Origin: Aquilaria yunnanensis
Taxonomy: Eukaryota; Streptophyta; Magnoliopsida; Malvales; Thymelaeaceae
Assembly (NCBI GenBank): GCA_039654915.1
Contig: CM077597.1
Span: 38,786,001-38,850,000, forward strand
Length of the DNA: 64,000 nucleotides
Direction of reading: 5' to 3'
Shown piece by piece: positions 23,491 to 36,600 of the stretch. The notes below the pieces were generated by a model that made no database searches, had not been told where the DNA came from, and saw nothing but the letters and a program-made list of their open reading frames with translations. The position numbers were made by a program, and so were the translations under genes. Numbering within the stretch: the stretch's first letter is position 1; every line of letters starts with the position of its first letter.

Positions 23491-23625
23491 GTTTTTCTAT
23501 CCATATGGATGGTATGCACAGGTTGCCTAAGTCTGCAAGATGGGCAGCTTGTTTGTAAAATTTTGTGTTGGCTTTGTAAAGATGCGAGCTGCAAGGGAAT
23601 CTAATTCCCAGGTGTCTTCGATGAA

Positions 23626-24540
23626 GGACATGTTGAGCCTCTGGTAGACTTTCATTTGAGTAGTAGCTATAACACTTCAATAATAAAGGTTAGGAGCTAC
23701 TTTGAGTGTGTTTCTGAGGGATGGATCTCTAACGCCAAAGTCAGTATGTGAGAGGAGAAGTTGTTAAGAGTAGAGAATAAAAAAGGAGGGCGTTTCTTAT
23801 GTCTTACTTGGGAGCCTCCCTGAATATTTATAGGAGGCTAGGAAGACAAGGCCGTTACACCTAGCATGAGTGCATCAGGACACGTGTTTAGCCAGATTTG
23901 GTCCGTGCCTTTAGAGAGAGGTTTCTGTCAGGGATCCCCCAATGGTATTTTTTGTTTTCCCCTAGGACTCCTTGAGGATCTCCCTTTGGACATAGGTTTT
24001 CCCCCAACGGTAACCCCAGAGTGGGTAACACTTATAGCCAAAGAAGCTAAAGCTTCATTGGTTGGTTAGGTGCTGTTTCAGCACAACCTGCATCGGTCAT
24101 CCCCATCTTTTCCTTATCGATGAGTCATTTGGGCTTCTTGAAGCGCCAGTTACTTTAGCCAATAGTACGTTATGTCACTCTGTCTGAAGTCCATCATTTG
24201 CATCTCATCACCTAATGTGCCTGACGTTAGTTCACAAGTGGGTAGCTTTATGTCATTTCATGAATCATTGCCTCGATTCCATATTTCCATGTACACATGT
24301 TGCACAATGACTGGTGTAGAAGGTCACATGTTTCTAAAATGTGAAGGGGGGCATTTTTGCCTTTTCCTTTCTTTATTAATTGTGATGATTTGTTATGCTT
24401 CTACGGGGCCTATATATACGCCTTCGCTCAAATGGAAAATCAACTATTTGCTCCAAGCTTGCTCTTGCTCCTTGCTTCTTGAGTGTTCTTAGACTTTCCT
24501 GGCGTGTCTGTGCCGAAACCTCTGGCCTTAGGTAGTTTCT
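23626..24540 (-). repeat. Tat-type LTR and promoter segment, partial
   Basis: This sits just downstream, on the - strand, of a Tat integrase fragment and so is probably its 3' end and LTR. A TATAAATA box on the - strand is at 23825-23832, followed on that strand by a leader-like pyrimidine-rich stretch. A second box, TATATATA on the + strand, is at 24411-24418, followed by a CTTGCTCTTGCTCC-type leader. A CACGTG G-box core is at 23880-23885. I could not fix the LTR ends. The composition is more GC-rich than the neighbouring chromovirus DNA. Confidence 0.45.
24411..24418 (+). promoter_or_regulatory. TATA box pointing away from the minus-strand Tat LTR
   Basis: TATATATA is set in a GC-rich surround (GGGGCC before, CGCCTTCGC after), with a CT-rich stretch 40-70 bases downstream, the usual look of a plant core promoter. 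In the Tat element at 42364-47747 an antisense gene promoter occupies the equivalent place relative to the 3' LTR, so this may be the promoter of a lost antisense gene. Confidence 0.45.
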
Positions 24541-24554
24541 CCTTTCAAAGTATC

Positions 24555-25320
24555 ACTATAGCCGAAACTTCCACTTGGCCATTGCTCTAGGGTGTGCCAT
24601 AAGGGCAAAATGTACATTGACACCGAGGTCAGCCAGGAACTCCTAGATCATCTTATTAATGATTTGTTCTGTTGTTGGACACTAGTACTCTCGGGAAACT
24701 AAACCTTCATATAATGTTTTCCCATACAAACTTCTTGATTTCTTTGGCTAATATGGATGCTAGTGGCTTTGCTTATATCCATTTCGTAAAATAGTTTATT
24801 GTACCATGCAGTGTTTCATCCCTCTTATGGTAGTGGGAGGTGGCCCTATCAGATCTATGCTCCATACCATGAAGTGACAAGGGTAACCTGCCAATGTAAT
24901 GACTTCAGATGGCACCCATTGTTCGGGAGCATGTCGTTGGCATTTGTCATAATTTCTAACTAGTTTTTGTGCATCTTACCTCAAGGATGGCCAAAAATAT
25001 CCTTACTGAAGGACTACTCTTGCCAAAGCATCCGTATTGATATGAGAACCACATCTTCCTTCGTGTATTTCCTTTAGGATAGATTTTGCTTCTGCTTCCC
25101 CTATGCACTTTTGTAAAGGACTAGAATAGCCTTGACGATATAGCTTTTCCTCGACGAGGAAGTATCTTCCAACTCTCTCTTTCACTTTTGAGGCCTCTAG
25201 CGAATCATTCGACATTTTTCCTTTGGCTAGATATTTCCATACTGGTGCTTTCCATCCTTCTTGAAAACGTAATTGATATCTATGCTTGGTATTTCTTATT
25301 CCTTGATGTGTGCATCTAGT
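24555..25320 (-). pseudogene. Tat-lineage integrase remnant (zinc domain and core start)
   Basis: The - strand open stretch 25215-25003 reads Tyr-Phe-Leu-Val-Glu-Glu-Lys-Leu-Tyr-Arg-Gln-Gly, then His-Glu-Gly-Arg-Cys-Gly-Ser-His, the zinc-binding module of Tat/Retand-type integrases. Lower down (25000-24800) are a Lys-Cys-Gln-Arg-His segment completing the module and a Ser-Ile-Asp-Leu-Ile-Gly-Pro that carries the first catalytic Asp. A further piece near 24555-24640 is from the core's end. Stops and frame changes interrupt it, and the segment between has been lost. Confidence 0.75.
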
Positions 25321-25329
25321 TTGGGTAAG

Positions 25330-27588
25330 GCATACACTTGAGTGTCAGAGCCTAAATCATCCCTACCCTAAACCCTTTTCAGAGGTTTACACCAACTAAT
25401 TGGTTTTAATTTCTCAATTACTTTCTTATGGTGATTTGGACTCTGATTCCCAAGATTCTTAACCCCAACTGGTTCCTTACATAGGTGGGAATCTCAAGCT
25501 TTCAAAGTTTTAGTAGAATTTACTTACTTTACTCAACTGGTGGGCTTTCAAGTAGTTGAGCTTATTTAGGGGTTTAAGTATGCATGTGAAAGTGAGCCTT
25601 AGTGTCTATAAGAATTCATTAGGGCATGCCTAAAGCCAACCATATTATCACACACAATTATACATACATGCATACACCATAGATTATAACCATGCATGCT
25701 TTTACTTCCACAACTTATGTTTAGTGCCATATGACCTATCTAAGCCCAAAACATAGATTCAAGCATATGTTGTGTTTATTCTAGCCTAGTCCTTTTGACT
25801 CCCATATATACAGCTATGTCCATGCCAAAATTTCAAGAAGGACTACATGGTTCAAAACATCAAACGCTTGATGTTTCAAAAGTTTTCATGCATGGCACAC
25901 TTTTTTCTGTTTAAACAGTCTCCAAACCCATTGAGACTTTCACTTCTATTTTAACTTGGCACTTGGGCTATAGATTTCTCACAATCCTATTGGTTCTGGT
26001 CCATAGAAAGATTGAGCCAAAAACAGCTACACCCACCACAACCATCAAGGCCTACAAACATAACACAGAACAAAATCATCAGTTCAAATTAGTGAACTTT
26101 TCATGCTTCCTTTTTCATAAGACATAATTTATAGTGCATACATCTTTATAGATAGACCTCCTCTAGAGGTTCTTGAGCCCTTTAGTCCTCCACTTCTTTA
26201 CCTAAAATGGATGAAAGAGAGCATGAGTGCTTAGGTACTCAGTGAAGAACCCAAATAGCTCATAGTGCCTTATTTAGTGCTTAAAACACTCATAAGTTAA
26301 AAACCTCCAAGGTTCTTTAGTAACCTGTATCCAAAGGCATAGAAGACACTAAAATCACCAAATACAACTTAATATATATTACACATACAAGTGATAAGGA
26401 GGTTAGAACAAGCGTGGAAACAGAGAGGCACACAAACACACACACCATAACACTGGGTTTCCATAACATCGCAAGCATGATTTCTTGGCAATTTATTCTT
26501 ATGATCACTTTAACTAAGTTCATTTATCATATAGATCCAAGTGATTATCATGCTTGTCCTAACTTGAACAAAAACCCTTTGCTTACCGAAAGCAAACAAG
26601 CTAGCTTACCATAGTTCTTTATGCACATATAGCCCACTAACATAGGCTCTATGATCCTTTGGCTTAAGCCATCACCTAGGGTAGCTTTTCCCCTTCAAAA
26701 TATAGGAGAAGAAACCTTATATGGGTCCTCAACTATAATTAAAAAGGTAGTAAGAAAGCTTGATCACATGCTCATAACCAAAATCATCAATATAGGTAAC
26801 ACCATGTGCAACTATTGCTTGACCTTGTCTTGGCTTCACCTTCTATTCATCCTTCTCTAGTCTCTTTCCATTCTAGAAATTCAAGGATACTTAGGTAGGG
26901 GTATGGCTAGGTAGATGATAGTAGGAATTCATGAAGAGAGGATGAAGAAATTAGCTCATGAAGGACACCAACTTTGATACGCCAACATAGCTTTGGTTTC
27001 AACCAGTTGTTTTGGCTTGTGTTGAGTTTTTGGTTTTTGTTTGTTCTTATTTCTTCCCTTTTATTTTGAAGATATTTGGTAGGTATTAGCCTATGATCTT
27101 AAGAAGTAAATGAGGTAGGAGGCAACCTGTAAATAGTTAGGAAACTTGTCCTTAAGAATTAGGAACAAAGGGTGGCTGAATGACTTGTTGACCAAGTCAT
27201 TTAACTAGTTTGGCGCCTTTTTTGTTTTTGTTTTATTCTGGTTCCTTATAGGTCCTTAGCTTGACCTAGTGAGCTCATAAGGCTACCAAGAAATAGCTAG
27301 GAACTTGCCATAAATTGTTCATGGAGACAAAAAATTGAACAGTGACAAGGTAGTCTTTGACTATTTTCTTTCTTTTCTCTTATTTTGGTCATTGTTTTGG
27401 TGCATGGTATGTGCTTAGCTAGGTTTAATGAGTCTAGGAAGCTACAAAAAAATGGCTAACAAGTTACATCAATTGGGCATTGAAGATTACAAGCCCAAAG
27501 GATGCCAAATGGTATAGCTGCCATGGGTTTTTTAATTGGTTTCTTAGTCAAATCTTTTTCAAAGTAGCCCAAGTCTCTTTGGACTTTG
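25330..27588. other. Unassigned AT-rich DNA, no gene seen
   Basis: I find no protein motif, LTR end, PBS or PPT that I can defend. Reading frames are under 90 codons and of ordinary AT-rich composition. Word usage resembles the surrounding LTRs, so old retrotransposon DNA is likely, but I cannot show homology to another part of the window. Confidence 0.4.
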
Positions 27589-29371
27589 TGTTATGCACTT
27601 TGGGGTATGCCAGTTATGGTGCTAAAATTGTGCATTCAAAACTCACAGGGTTGGTATCTTCTGTAGGCCATTAGAACAATACGCTTAGTGTGTATACGCA
27701 AGTGGCCCTCTTGGGCACTATGTAAATGCATGCTTATTGGTCAACCATTACACACATACTCACATTTTATGCACACCGTGGTAACACAAAAGGAAAACAC
27801 TAGCACAAGTCTAAATCTTGGCTACCACACATTAGGCAATCTTGTTAAGTTTAAACAACCAGCCACTGCATCCAAAACTTCCTCCAAAAAATTGTATTAA
27901 TCTAGCCATGTAGCCCCCTTATTTTTTACTTCATTATCAAGTAGATACTTAAACCAAACCAAGGAATTTGGTTTTACATCAATAGCCCACCTATGGACCA
28001 AGCTGGTTACAAAATTCTGATCAAATGTATAGTAACTCAGCCAAATTTGCAACATCATAACCTTGGCTATGGACCTCCAAATGAAAAAATTCTAAACCTT
28101 AATTGAACATCTCGATATTCTATATGTGTGGTAAAAATTTCATAACAAGATTCACTCTGCACGAGGAGATATAGAACTTTGAGTGCAAGGTCAAAATTCT
28201 ATCCACTTTTGGATCATTATACCCAAACAAAATTTCATAAGTGCCCAAACACTTCATTCTCAAGGGTTAAGACCTCCAAGGCTATCCCATACATGTCCAA
28301 TACATATAGGAATTACATGCCCTTGCATTTAGCAACTTTATGTGGCCAAAATAGAATTTACAAACAAGCAGCCTATCATTCACAGTTAGAGAATTGGTGC
28401 ACCACATTCACATACATAGCAAAACAATCCTCAAATGTTCACACACTTGCTTCAACTTACGTGTCTTACATTTACATGCATCCATGCACTACATAATGGC
28501 CTTAACTCAGCTAAAACATGCATCCTAGTTATAGGAGAGCTTCAGACACAATGCACTCTAGAAACAGGATGCTGGACAGCTACTGCATGACACAGTAAGC
28601 ATAATCACTAAAAATACAAAATGCACTCTTAAAACCACCAAACTTTCCAAATCACAACTAGATACATTGACATTGAAACACCTAAAATTTTAGATCAAAA
28701 CTTAAACCAGAAAGGTCAGCTTGAATATGATCTTTCTACTGGACCTGAAATGGATAGATTTAAAGGGAGTAAGTTTCATTATGAAACTTAGTAAGGAGAA
28801 CACTTATAGTCTTAAGGTAATGTAACCCTTGAAATCACCTGCATCAAAAAACACTAAAACATAGGAAAATACTACAAATATCCAATAGATAGCATCCAAA
28901 TGCAACAGCCAAACATAAACAACAAACACATGAAATGCGGTAGCAACAATATGCATTTGTTAGTCCATAAAACATGCAATAAACAAAATTAGATCACTAT
29001 TACAGACCTCCTCAAGCACAACCTTGGTCTTAGGAGAGTTTTAACACTAGTTAGTACTAACTTTGGCCTTTAGAAAGCCTTAAATTAGCTGCCGCCACTG
29101 TGCACTTCACACTAGGTCACAAAACCTTCACTAAATGCACTCCCCTCACTAAGCTTGGTTCATCAACCTCATGGTTCTGTTCCAAGCTTAGCCCTAGCTC
29201 CATGGATGCTTCAAAATATAGTAAACATTCCTTGAGAGTAAGAAAACTCCTTATCTTGATTGTATGCCAAAATTGGAGCATGATTTTAGGTGCACTCAAG
29301 TTTTAGCACCAAATACCTTCGAATTGCCCTTTCTTGCTTTAAATTGCTCCTAGATTCAAGCTTAGAGCTAC

Positions 29372-30534
29372 TGTTACCCACTCTGGGGCAGTCCAGTTAT
29401 GGTGCCAAAACTGTACATTTAGACTCCCAGGATTGGTAATGTTCTTTAGGCCATCAGAACAATACCCTTAGTGTGCATACCCAAGTGGCCCTCTTCGACA
29501 CTATGTAAATACATGCATATTGGTCCAACCATCACACACATATTCACATGTCATGCACACCATGGCAGCAAAGAAGGAAAACACTAGCACAAGTCTTAGT
29601 TTTGGCCTCCACACATTAGGCAATCTTGTTAAGTTCTAGTGACCAGCTACTGCACTTGTAACTTCCACTAATAAACTGTATCATTCTAGCCTCATACCCC
29701 CTATTTTATTTGCTCCATTATGAAGTAGATACATAGAGCAAACCAAGGAATTTTGTTTTACATCAATAGCCCACCTATGGACCAAGTTATGGATTTTTTA
29801 AGTTGGTTACATGAAAACATGCACTACATAATGGTCTTAACTAAGCTAAATACACACCCTAGGTTACAGGAGTTCCTGAGACACAATGGACTCTAGAAAT
29901 AGGATGCTGAACAGCTGCTGCACAACACAGTAAGTACCACCATTAAAAATACCAAATGTGCTCCTAAAATCACCAAACTTTCCATATCATAACTAGACAT
30001 ATGGAAGTTCATGTACCTGAAATTTCAGATCAAAAATCAAACCACAAAAGTTAGTTTGAAGGTGATCTTTCAGCTGGACCTGAAATGACAGAATTGAGGG
30101 GAGTAGGTTTCATTGAGAAACTTAGTAAGGGTAACACTTGGTTTCTTAAGGTAGTGTGATCCTCATTAAAACTTGCATCCAAAGACACTAAAACGCAAAA
30201 ACCACAATGCATATATACAAGATATAGCAACCAAATGTAGCAGCCAAACACAAACAACAAACACATGAAATGTGGCAGCAACATATACCATAGGTTAGTC
30301 CATAAACCACATAATAAACATAACCAAATCACTATGGCAGCCCTCCTCAAGCTAATGCTTGGCCTTAGGAGGATTTTAATAGTAGTTAGTACTAACTTGG
30401 AACACTTTTAAGGAGTTGTTGATCATGCCTTTTACCCCCCACACTTCAATCACTATGGTGAAAATTACACAATATAGCGGTTTTTTGCCATTATGACACA
30501 CTTGTAATTCTCCCATTTTTGTGTGGTGGTAACA
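29372..30534 (-). repeat. LTR-A with internal deletion, nested in another LTR-A
   Basis: It has both family ends (TGTTACCCACT at the low edge, GGTAACA at the high edge) but is only 1163 bp. Sequence jumps near 29810 and 30398 show that blocks present in full copies are missing. Flanks GCTAC (29367-29371) and GGTAT (30535-30539) agree at three of five bases, which may be a decayed target duplication. Confidence 0.75.
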
Positions 30535-30751
30535 GGTATGGTGGCTATAGTAGAGCTTTGGAGGTGAAGTTGGCTAGTGTGGGTCAAATAAGGGAGAAGT
30601 AAAGAAGAAATTGGCTACCTTAATAGGCTTAACCAAGCTTTAGTGCACTAAACACGCTTAATAGCCTTAATCAAGCTTTATGTCATTTTCATTACTTCTA
30701 AACCATGGTTTAGATTTAATTCCTTTTCCCCTTGTCATAGCCGACCTTACT

Positions 30752-33171
30752 TGACACAGTAGTCCCTAGCCTTTGCCTAGGAAGCCCTGTGAGAGCTGGT
30801 CTCACTGTGGTTGCAATTGGCTAGTTGTATATGTGTGCGGATTAAAATCCCGTGATATTAGTTGATTATCCTAGAACAAGCAAGATGCATGCTCTTCATG
30901 CTTTGACCTGGATTAATAAAAACATAAAGCATTAACTTGGCCAAGTAATCTCTATAGAAAATAAGTACAAATAGCCAAAGCATACAAAATCAACATTTAT
31001 GTGAATTTACTACACATAACAACTAGTGGGAGCATTCAAACATAGAGTAGACTAATGGCCTCACCCAAGAGCAACCTTAGAGTCTAGGACTCTTCATAAC
31101 ATAGACTATGGAGGCAACTAAAGTACTATATATATACAAGCCTCAACTGAGATCTTCTTGATCTAACACCCACCTTTGATATGAATCCCAGTGGTGAGTC
31201 TCAAAATCCCTTTTTCCAAGTGCTACTAGGCTTTGCAGCCAAAGGCATGCTCTACTTAGTACCGTTACTTGACCAACAAACCATCTAAGTTACCCATGTA
31301 GACTAGAATCACAAGGATTCTCAAGTGTAATACATGTGCACAAAAAGCTACTACGGCAATAACCATCAACAGTTATCCGATCCAACAACTTCTGAATCTG
31401 CACAACATAACTAGGGAGTGAGAACATAACATTCTTAGTAAGGGGCCTTCAGTGTACCTACAAGAATATTACTAAGGACACCACATATGATAACATATGT
31501 AACCTGTTGTGAGCTCATACAGCCTGAGGGTCTAAATTATATGCATATAAAACTAGGTCCCTTGAGACCTCTCCTCATCGTTGTCCTCAAACTACATGGC
31601 ATTGCCTTGCCTACTAGCAAGCTGAGCTTGCCAGCCTAACTAGTGATAAATCACTAGTTGAACCTCGCCCATTTATGTTGTACAGGGGAATTATGGTGGG
31701 ACTATTGTAGACTATGTCATATAGACCTTGTAGACTAGGTGCACTATGGTTTCACATTGCAATCTCGTGGCTAACAGCATGGCTAGGTCACCAAGGGTTT
31801 CACCTAAGCTAGTGGTACTTAGTTATGCTCATTTGCAACCTAGTTTCCTTGCTTATGGAACAAATAACCATAAAACCTTACAAAACTCAAGGAAACTCTT
31901 AAGTCTTGAGGGACTTTTGGAAGTCTCAGAGTGCCCCCGGAATACTCAAACCCCAAGGCACCCTAAGAACCCCCTTAGGTTTCACCTCGATCACCCTAGC
32001 AAAATGTGAGAAATTCTGCCATCTTGCCTATGGCGATGCATCACCACAATTGAGGACGTTCTGCCAGCTTTTGGACAATTGGCAACCCGTCATGAACTGG
32101 TGCATGAAATTGGCGATGTGTCACCAATCTATGAATCTGTAGAATTGGAACACATTTTGCTACTATGAACTTTGGACACTTAGCAAACATAGCAAACATG
32201 CTTGGAAAGCCTCCAAATTTCAGACACATGTAGACCATGCTGCATAGAACATAATGAACTATTATAAGCCAATCTATGATGTCTCATAACATCATCCAAA
32301 TCCTTCTAAACCTCATAGTCCATCACAATTCAACCAAATCCTCTAACTAATGCTATTGCTAGAATCACTCAAGTTCTTCAAGCAAACTCATGCCAATAGC
32401 ATTAATTGGTCTTGAAAGCATAACTCCCTTACCTCAACTCCAAGAAATAAGCAAGAATCAACCTCTTTTCCAATCAACTAAGCTCACCAAAGTATCACCT
32501 AAGTTCCAAACAAATACATAGACACCAATCATCAAAACCATGCTTCCTAACCAAAACCCAAGGTCCAAAGTAACCAAATAACATGAATTCAATCAAGAAC
32601 ACATTGGTTACCTCATTCTAAAAATAGGGGATATGAGAAAACACACTTCCAAGCTCCAAACCATGGTTTAATGCTTGAAATGTGATCCTCCTAGCTTAAT
32701 ACTCTTGATAGCTCTTCTTGGCACCAAGAAATCTTGATTTCAAGGTTGAATTGAGAGCAAAATGAGAGTGAGAAGGTTGGAAACGAGATTATGGCAGCTA
32801 TAGCCTCACTTTCCCCTTCCCTCACTTAACCTCCGAGCCACGAAAGTATTAAGCTTAATACAATTAAACCCCCATCTTTTGGTAACTTAGTTATTCTTGA
32901 TTAATTCTTGTTTATTTCTTCAAGTTCGGGTTAAGGTTGAAAGTTAATTTATAAAAACTCATTTTAGCCACTCGGGACCACGCTCGGCTATTCAGGATGC
33001 AAAATTACCATTTTTCCCATAAACCTCATTTAGTGCCTTATGTTCCTCGGAACTTAGTGAACTTTGCTAAACTTGCCTATGCTTGCTATGTAAACTTGAA
33101 ATTAGGTTCCAGACTTAATTTAGAACACTTTACCTCCTTTAGTAGTGCTTGCTACTAGGAGAGCCATAACA
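30752..33171 (-). repeat. Solo LTR-B, minus orientation, TSD TTACT
   Basis: On the - strand it opens TGTTATGGCTCTCC at 33171 and ends CTGTGTCA at 30752, 2420 bp. The duplication TTACT is perfect (30747-30751, 33172-33176), and the enclosing LTR-A resumes on both sides. Palindromes TGGCGATGCATCACCA (32031-32046) and TTGGCGATGTGTCACCAA (32110-32127) lie in it. Confidence 0.93.
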
Positions 33172-33622
33172 TTACTAGTATGGGAGAACTCCAAATTGCC
33201 TCCATTTGACTCAAGTCAAAAGCTTGAACATCCTAAGGCTTACACTAGGACACTTTAGCCCTTAATACTTTTTATGTTTTCTTCATTTAAACTTGTTTTC
33301 CATAAGCAATTTGGTCCTCCGATAGCACTTTCATACCATTCATATCCTTCCTATAACTCTCCGAAGCTCTTTCCCAAGAGTTTTGCAATTAAGTACCAGA
33401 ATATCCAAAACATTATAAAAAAGTCTATAGATTGCTTCATAAACAAGTAATCCTTAAGGCTTTTCTTGGGGGCCAAGTCACCAACCTAAAACACTTTCAA
33501 GGAGGTGTTGATCATGCCTTTTACCCCTCACACTTTAATCACTTTAGTGAGAATTACACAACATAATGGTTCTTGACCATTATGCCACACTTTGTAATTC
33601 TCCCATTTTTGTAAGGTGGCAA

Positions 33623-36600
33623 ATCCTCCCGGTAAAAATTTTGGTCCTCCAAAATAGCCTTTAACTTCAGGTATTCAGTTAAATACCTTTCTATAAGGTC
33701 TTTCATAGTTTCCTAGGTTGCTTCCCTTTCAGAGTGATGTGACCACTGAACTTTAACCATGGGAATGAGCTTGTTTCTTAACCTTCTGGTATCCTTGGCT
33801 AAGATAGCTATAGGTTTCTCTTCATATGTCAAGTTAGGTTCCAATTGTATGTTTGTTACCACCTAAAAAAAAAAGGAGAATTACAAAGTATGGCATAATG
33901 GTTAAAAAATGATTATGTTGTGTAATTTTCATCATAGTGATTGAAGTGTGAGGGGTAAAGGGCGTGGTCAACACCTCCTTAAAAGTGCTCTAAGATGGTA
34001 ACTTGGCCTCCAAGAAAAGCCTTAAGGATTGCTTGTTGTCCAGTTACCTATGGACATTTTTGTAAGGTTTTGGATGTTTGGGTTCTTAATTGCAAAACTC
34101 TTAAGAAAGAGCTTTGGTGAGTTATGGGAAGTACATGAATGGCAGTAAAGTGCTATTGGAGGACTAAATTGCTTATAGAAGACAAGTTTGGACAAAGGAA
34201 ACACTAAAGGTATAAAGGACCTAAGTGTCCTAGTATAAACCTGAAGATGTTCAACCTTTGACTTAAGTCAAAAGGTGAAATAGTGGAGTTTCCCATCAGG
34301 GAGGAGGTCGCCTATGGCTTGAAAAATGGTCAAAATGTGTGTAGAATGTGTACCAATGTGTTTAAGACAAATAAATCATGGTTAGTGAGAAGGAAAATGA
34401 CATAAAGCATGATGAAGACTAATAAGGGTCTTTAGTGCCCTAAAGCCAATTTAAGAAGCCAAACTCAATTTTGCCCGTTCATATTTGATCAAACCAGCGA
34501 TCACGCACCTCCACACTTCCTCCATAGCTCCTCCATAGCTACCATACCTCCAAGGTTGAAGGTAGAAGTAATTGAAAGCAAGAAAGGGCAATTGGAAGCT
34601 ATTTGGTGCTAAGACTTAAGTGCACCTAAGATCAAGCTCTAATTTTGGCATACCCATAAGAGAAAGATTTTTGTTGCCCTTATGGAATATTTCCTATATT
34701 TCCAAGTATCCATGGAGCTAGGGCTAAGTTTGGAAGAGAGCCAAGTGCTTGATGAGCCAAGCTTAGTGAGGGAGTGCACTTAGTGAAGGTTTTGTGAACT
34801 AGTGTGGAGTACATAGCGATGATAGCAAATTTAAGGGTTTCTAGAGCCCAAAGTTAGTACTAACTAGTGTTAAAACTCTCCTAAGGCCAAGCTTATGCTT
34901 GAGGAGGGCTTCCATAATGATCTACTTATGTTTATTACATGTTTATGGACTAACCAATGAATGTTGTTCTTGCCGCACTACATATGTTTGGTGTTTGTGA
35001 ATGATTGCTGCATTTGGTTGCTCTCTATTGGATATATATGCATTGTGTTTATGTTTTAGTTTATTTGAATGTAGGTGATTACCAAAGGTTACATTTCCTC
35101 TATGTTAAAGTGTCCTCCTTACTAAGTTTCTCCATGAAACTTACCTTCCCTCAAATCTGCCCATTTTAGGTCCAACAGAAAGATCACATTCAAACTGACC
35201 TTTTTCATTTGATTTTTGATCTGAAATTTCAGGTACATGAACTTTCATATGACTAGTTATAATCTGAAAAGTTTGGTGATTTTAGGAGCACATTTGGTAT
35301 TTTTACTGATGGTGCTTATTGTGTTTGCAGCAGTTGTCCAGCATCCTGTTTCTGGAGTGTGTTCTGTCTTAAACATCTCCTGTGACTTGGGTGTGTGTTT
35401 TAACTAAGTTGAGGCCATTATGTAGTTCATGGATGCATATACATGTAAGACATGTAAAGTTTGGACAATGTATGTGAACATTTGTGGGCCAAATGGCTAT
35501 GTATGTGAAGCTATGCACAAGCTATCTAGGTGTGAATGATAGGCTGCTTGTTTGTAAATTCTATTTTGGTGACTTAAAGTTGCTAGAGGCATGAGAATGT
35601 AATTCTTATACGTATTCAACATGCATGGGATAGTATTGGAGGGCTTACCCCTTGTGAATAGAGTGTTTGCACACTTATGAAATTTTGTATGGGCATAATG
35701 GTCATAAAGTGGACAGAATTTTGACCCTGCACTCAAAGTTCTATATCACCCTGTGTAGAATGAATCTCAATATAAAAACTTGACCATAGCTAGAACACAT
35801 CTAGAGGTTTAACTGGGATTTAGAATTTGTGCATTTGGAGCACTATAACCAAAGCTATGATGTTGCGAATTTAGCTGATTTACTGTTCATTTTGTAAGAA
35901 TTTTGTAACCAACATAAAAAATGTATAACTTGGTCCATAGGTGGGCTATTGATGTAAAACCAAATTCCATGGTTTGGTTTAAGTCTATACTTGATAATGA
36001 AGCAAATAAAATAAAGGGGTAGATGGCTAGATTAATACAATTTTTTGGAAGCAGTTTCAGGTACAGTGGCTGGTTACTTAAACTTAACAAGATTGCCTAA
36101 TATGTGGTAGCCAATAATAACACTTGTGCTAGTTTCAAGCTGCCATGTTGTGCATAAAATGTGAATATGTGCATAATGGTTGGACCAACATGCATGCATT
36201 TACATAGTGCCAAAGTGGGCCACTTGGGTATGCACACTGAGGGTATTGTTCTAATGGCCTGCAGAACATACCAATCCTGAGAGTTTTAAATGCATAATTT
36301 TGCCACCATAACTGGAGTACCCCAAAGTGGGTAACAATGTCTTCCATTACAATTGCAAGCTTTGTGTCAAATAGACACTTCTTAAGCATGCTGATGTGAA
36401 AAATATTATGAACACTTGGCATGCTTGGCGAAAGAGCTAACCTATATGCTACCTTGCAAACTCTGTCCAAGATCTCATATGGACCTATATATCTTGGAGC
36501 TAACTTGGTTCTTCTACCAAATCTAACAGTGCCTTTGGTTGGTTCAACTTTCAGCCAAACATTGCGACCAACCTCAAACTCTGAGTCTATCATTCTTTTA

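Larger units (their letters stand above)
19216..23625 (+). repeat. LTR-A, plus orientation, 3' LTR of the chromovirus, interrupted by LTR-B
   Basis: It opens TGTTACC after the PPT. Parts 19216-20845 and 23496-23625 are one LTR once the LTR-B insertion (20846-23490) is removed; the second part matches 655-775 of the LTR at the window start. The homology ends near 23625, so the last third is missing. An imperfect hairpin occupies 19240-19289. Confidence 0.85.
27589..33622 (-). repeat. LTR-A, minus orientation, split by two later LTR insertions
   Basis: Segments 27589-29371, 30535-30751 and 33172-33622 are consecutive parts of one minus-strand LTR-A. The low end is a decayed TGTTATGCACTTTGGGG (other copies TGTTACCCACT); the high end is a decayed GGTGGCAA. 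At the high end it joins minus-strand integrase/chromodomain sequence at 33623, so it is the 3' LTR of a minus-strand chromovirus. The pieces add up to about 2.4 kb, the family length. Confidence 0.85.

Noticed and set aside
30752..33171. Frames at 31746-32238 on both strands as host genes
   Set aside because: They lie wholly within a solo LTR-B with a perfect target duplication and have no counterpart in the other LTR-B copies.
36135..36341. C-terminal extension of the - strand integrase frame
   Set aside because: This part is read from the end of the inserted solo LTR-A (ends 36336), not from integrase.
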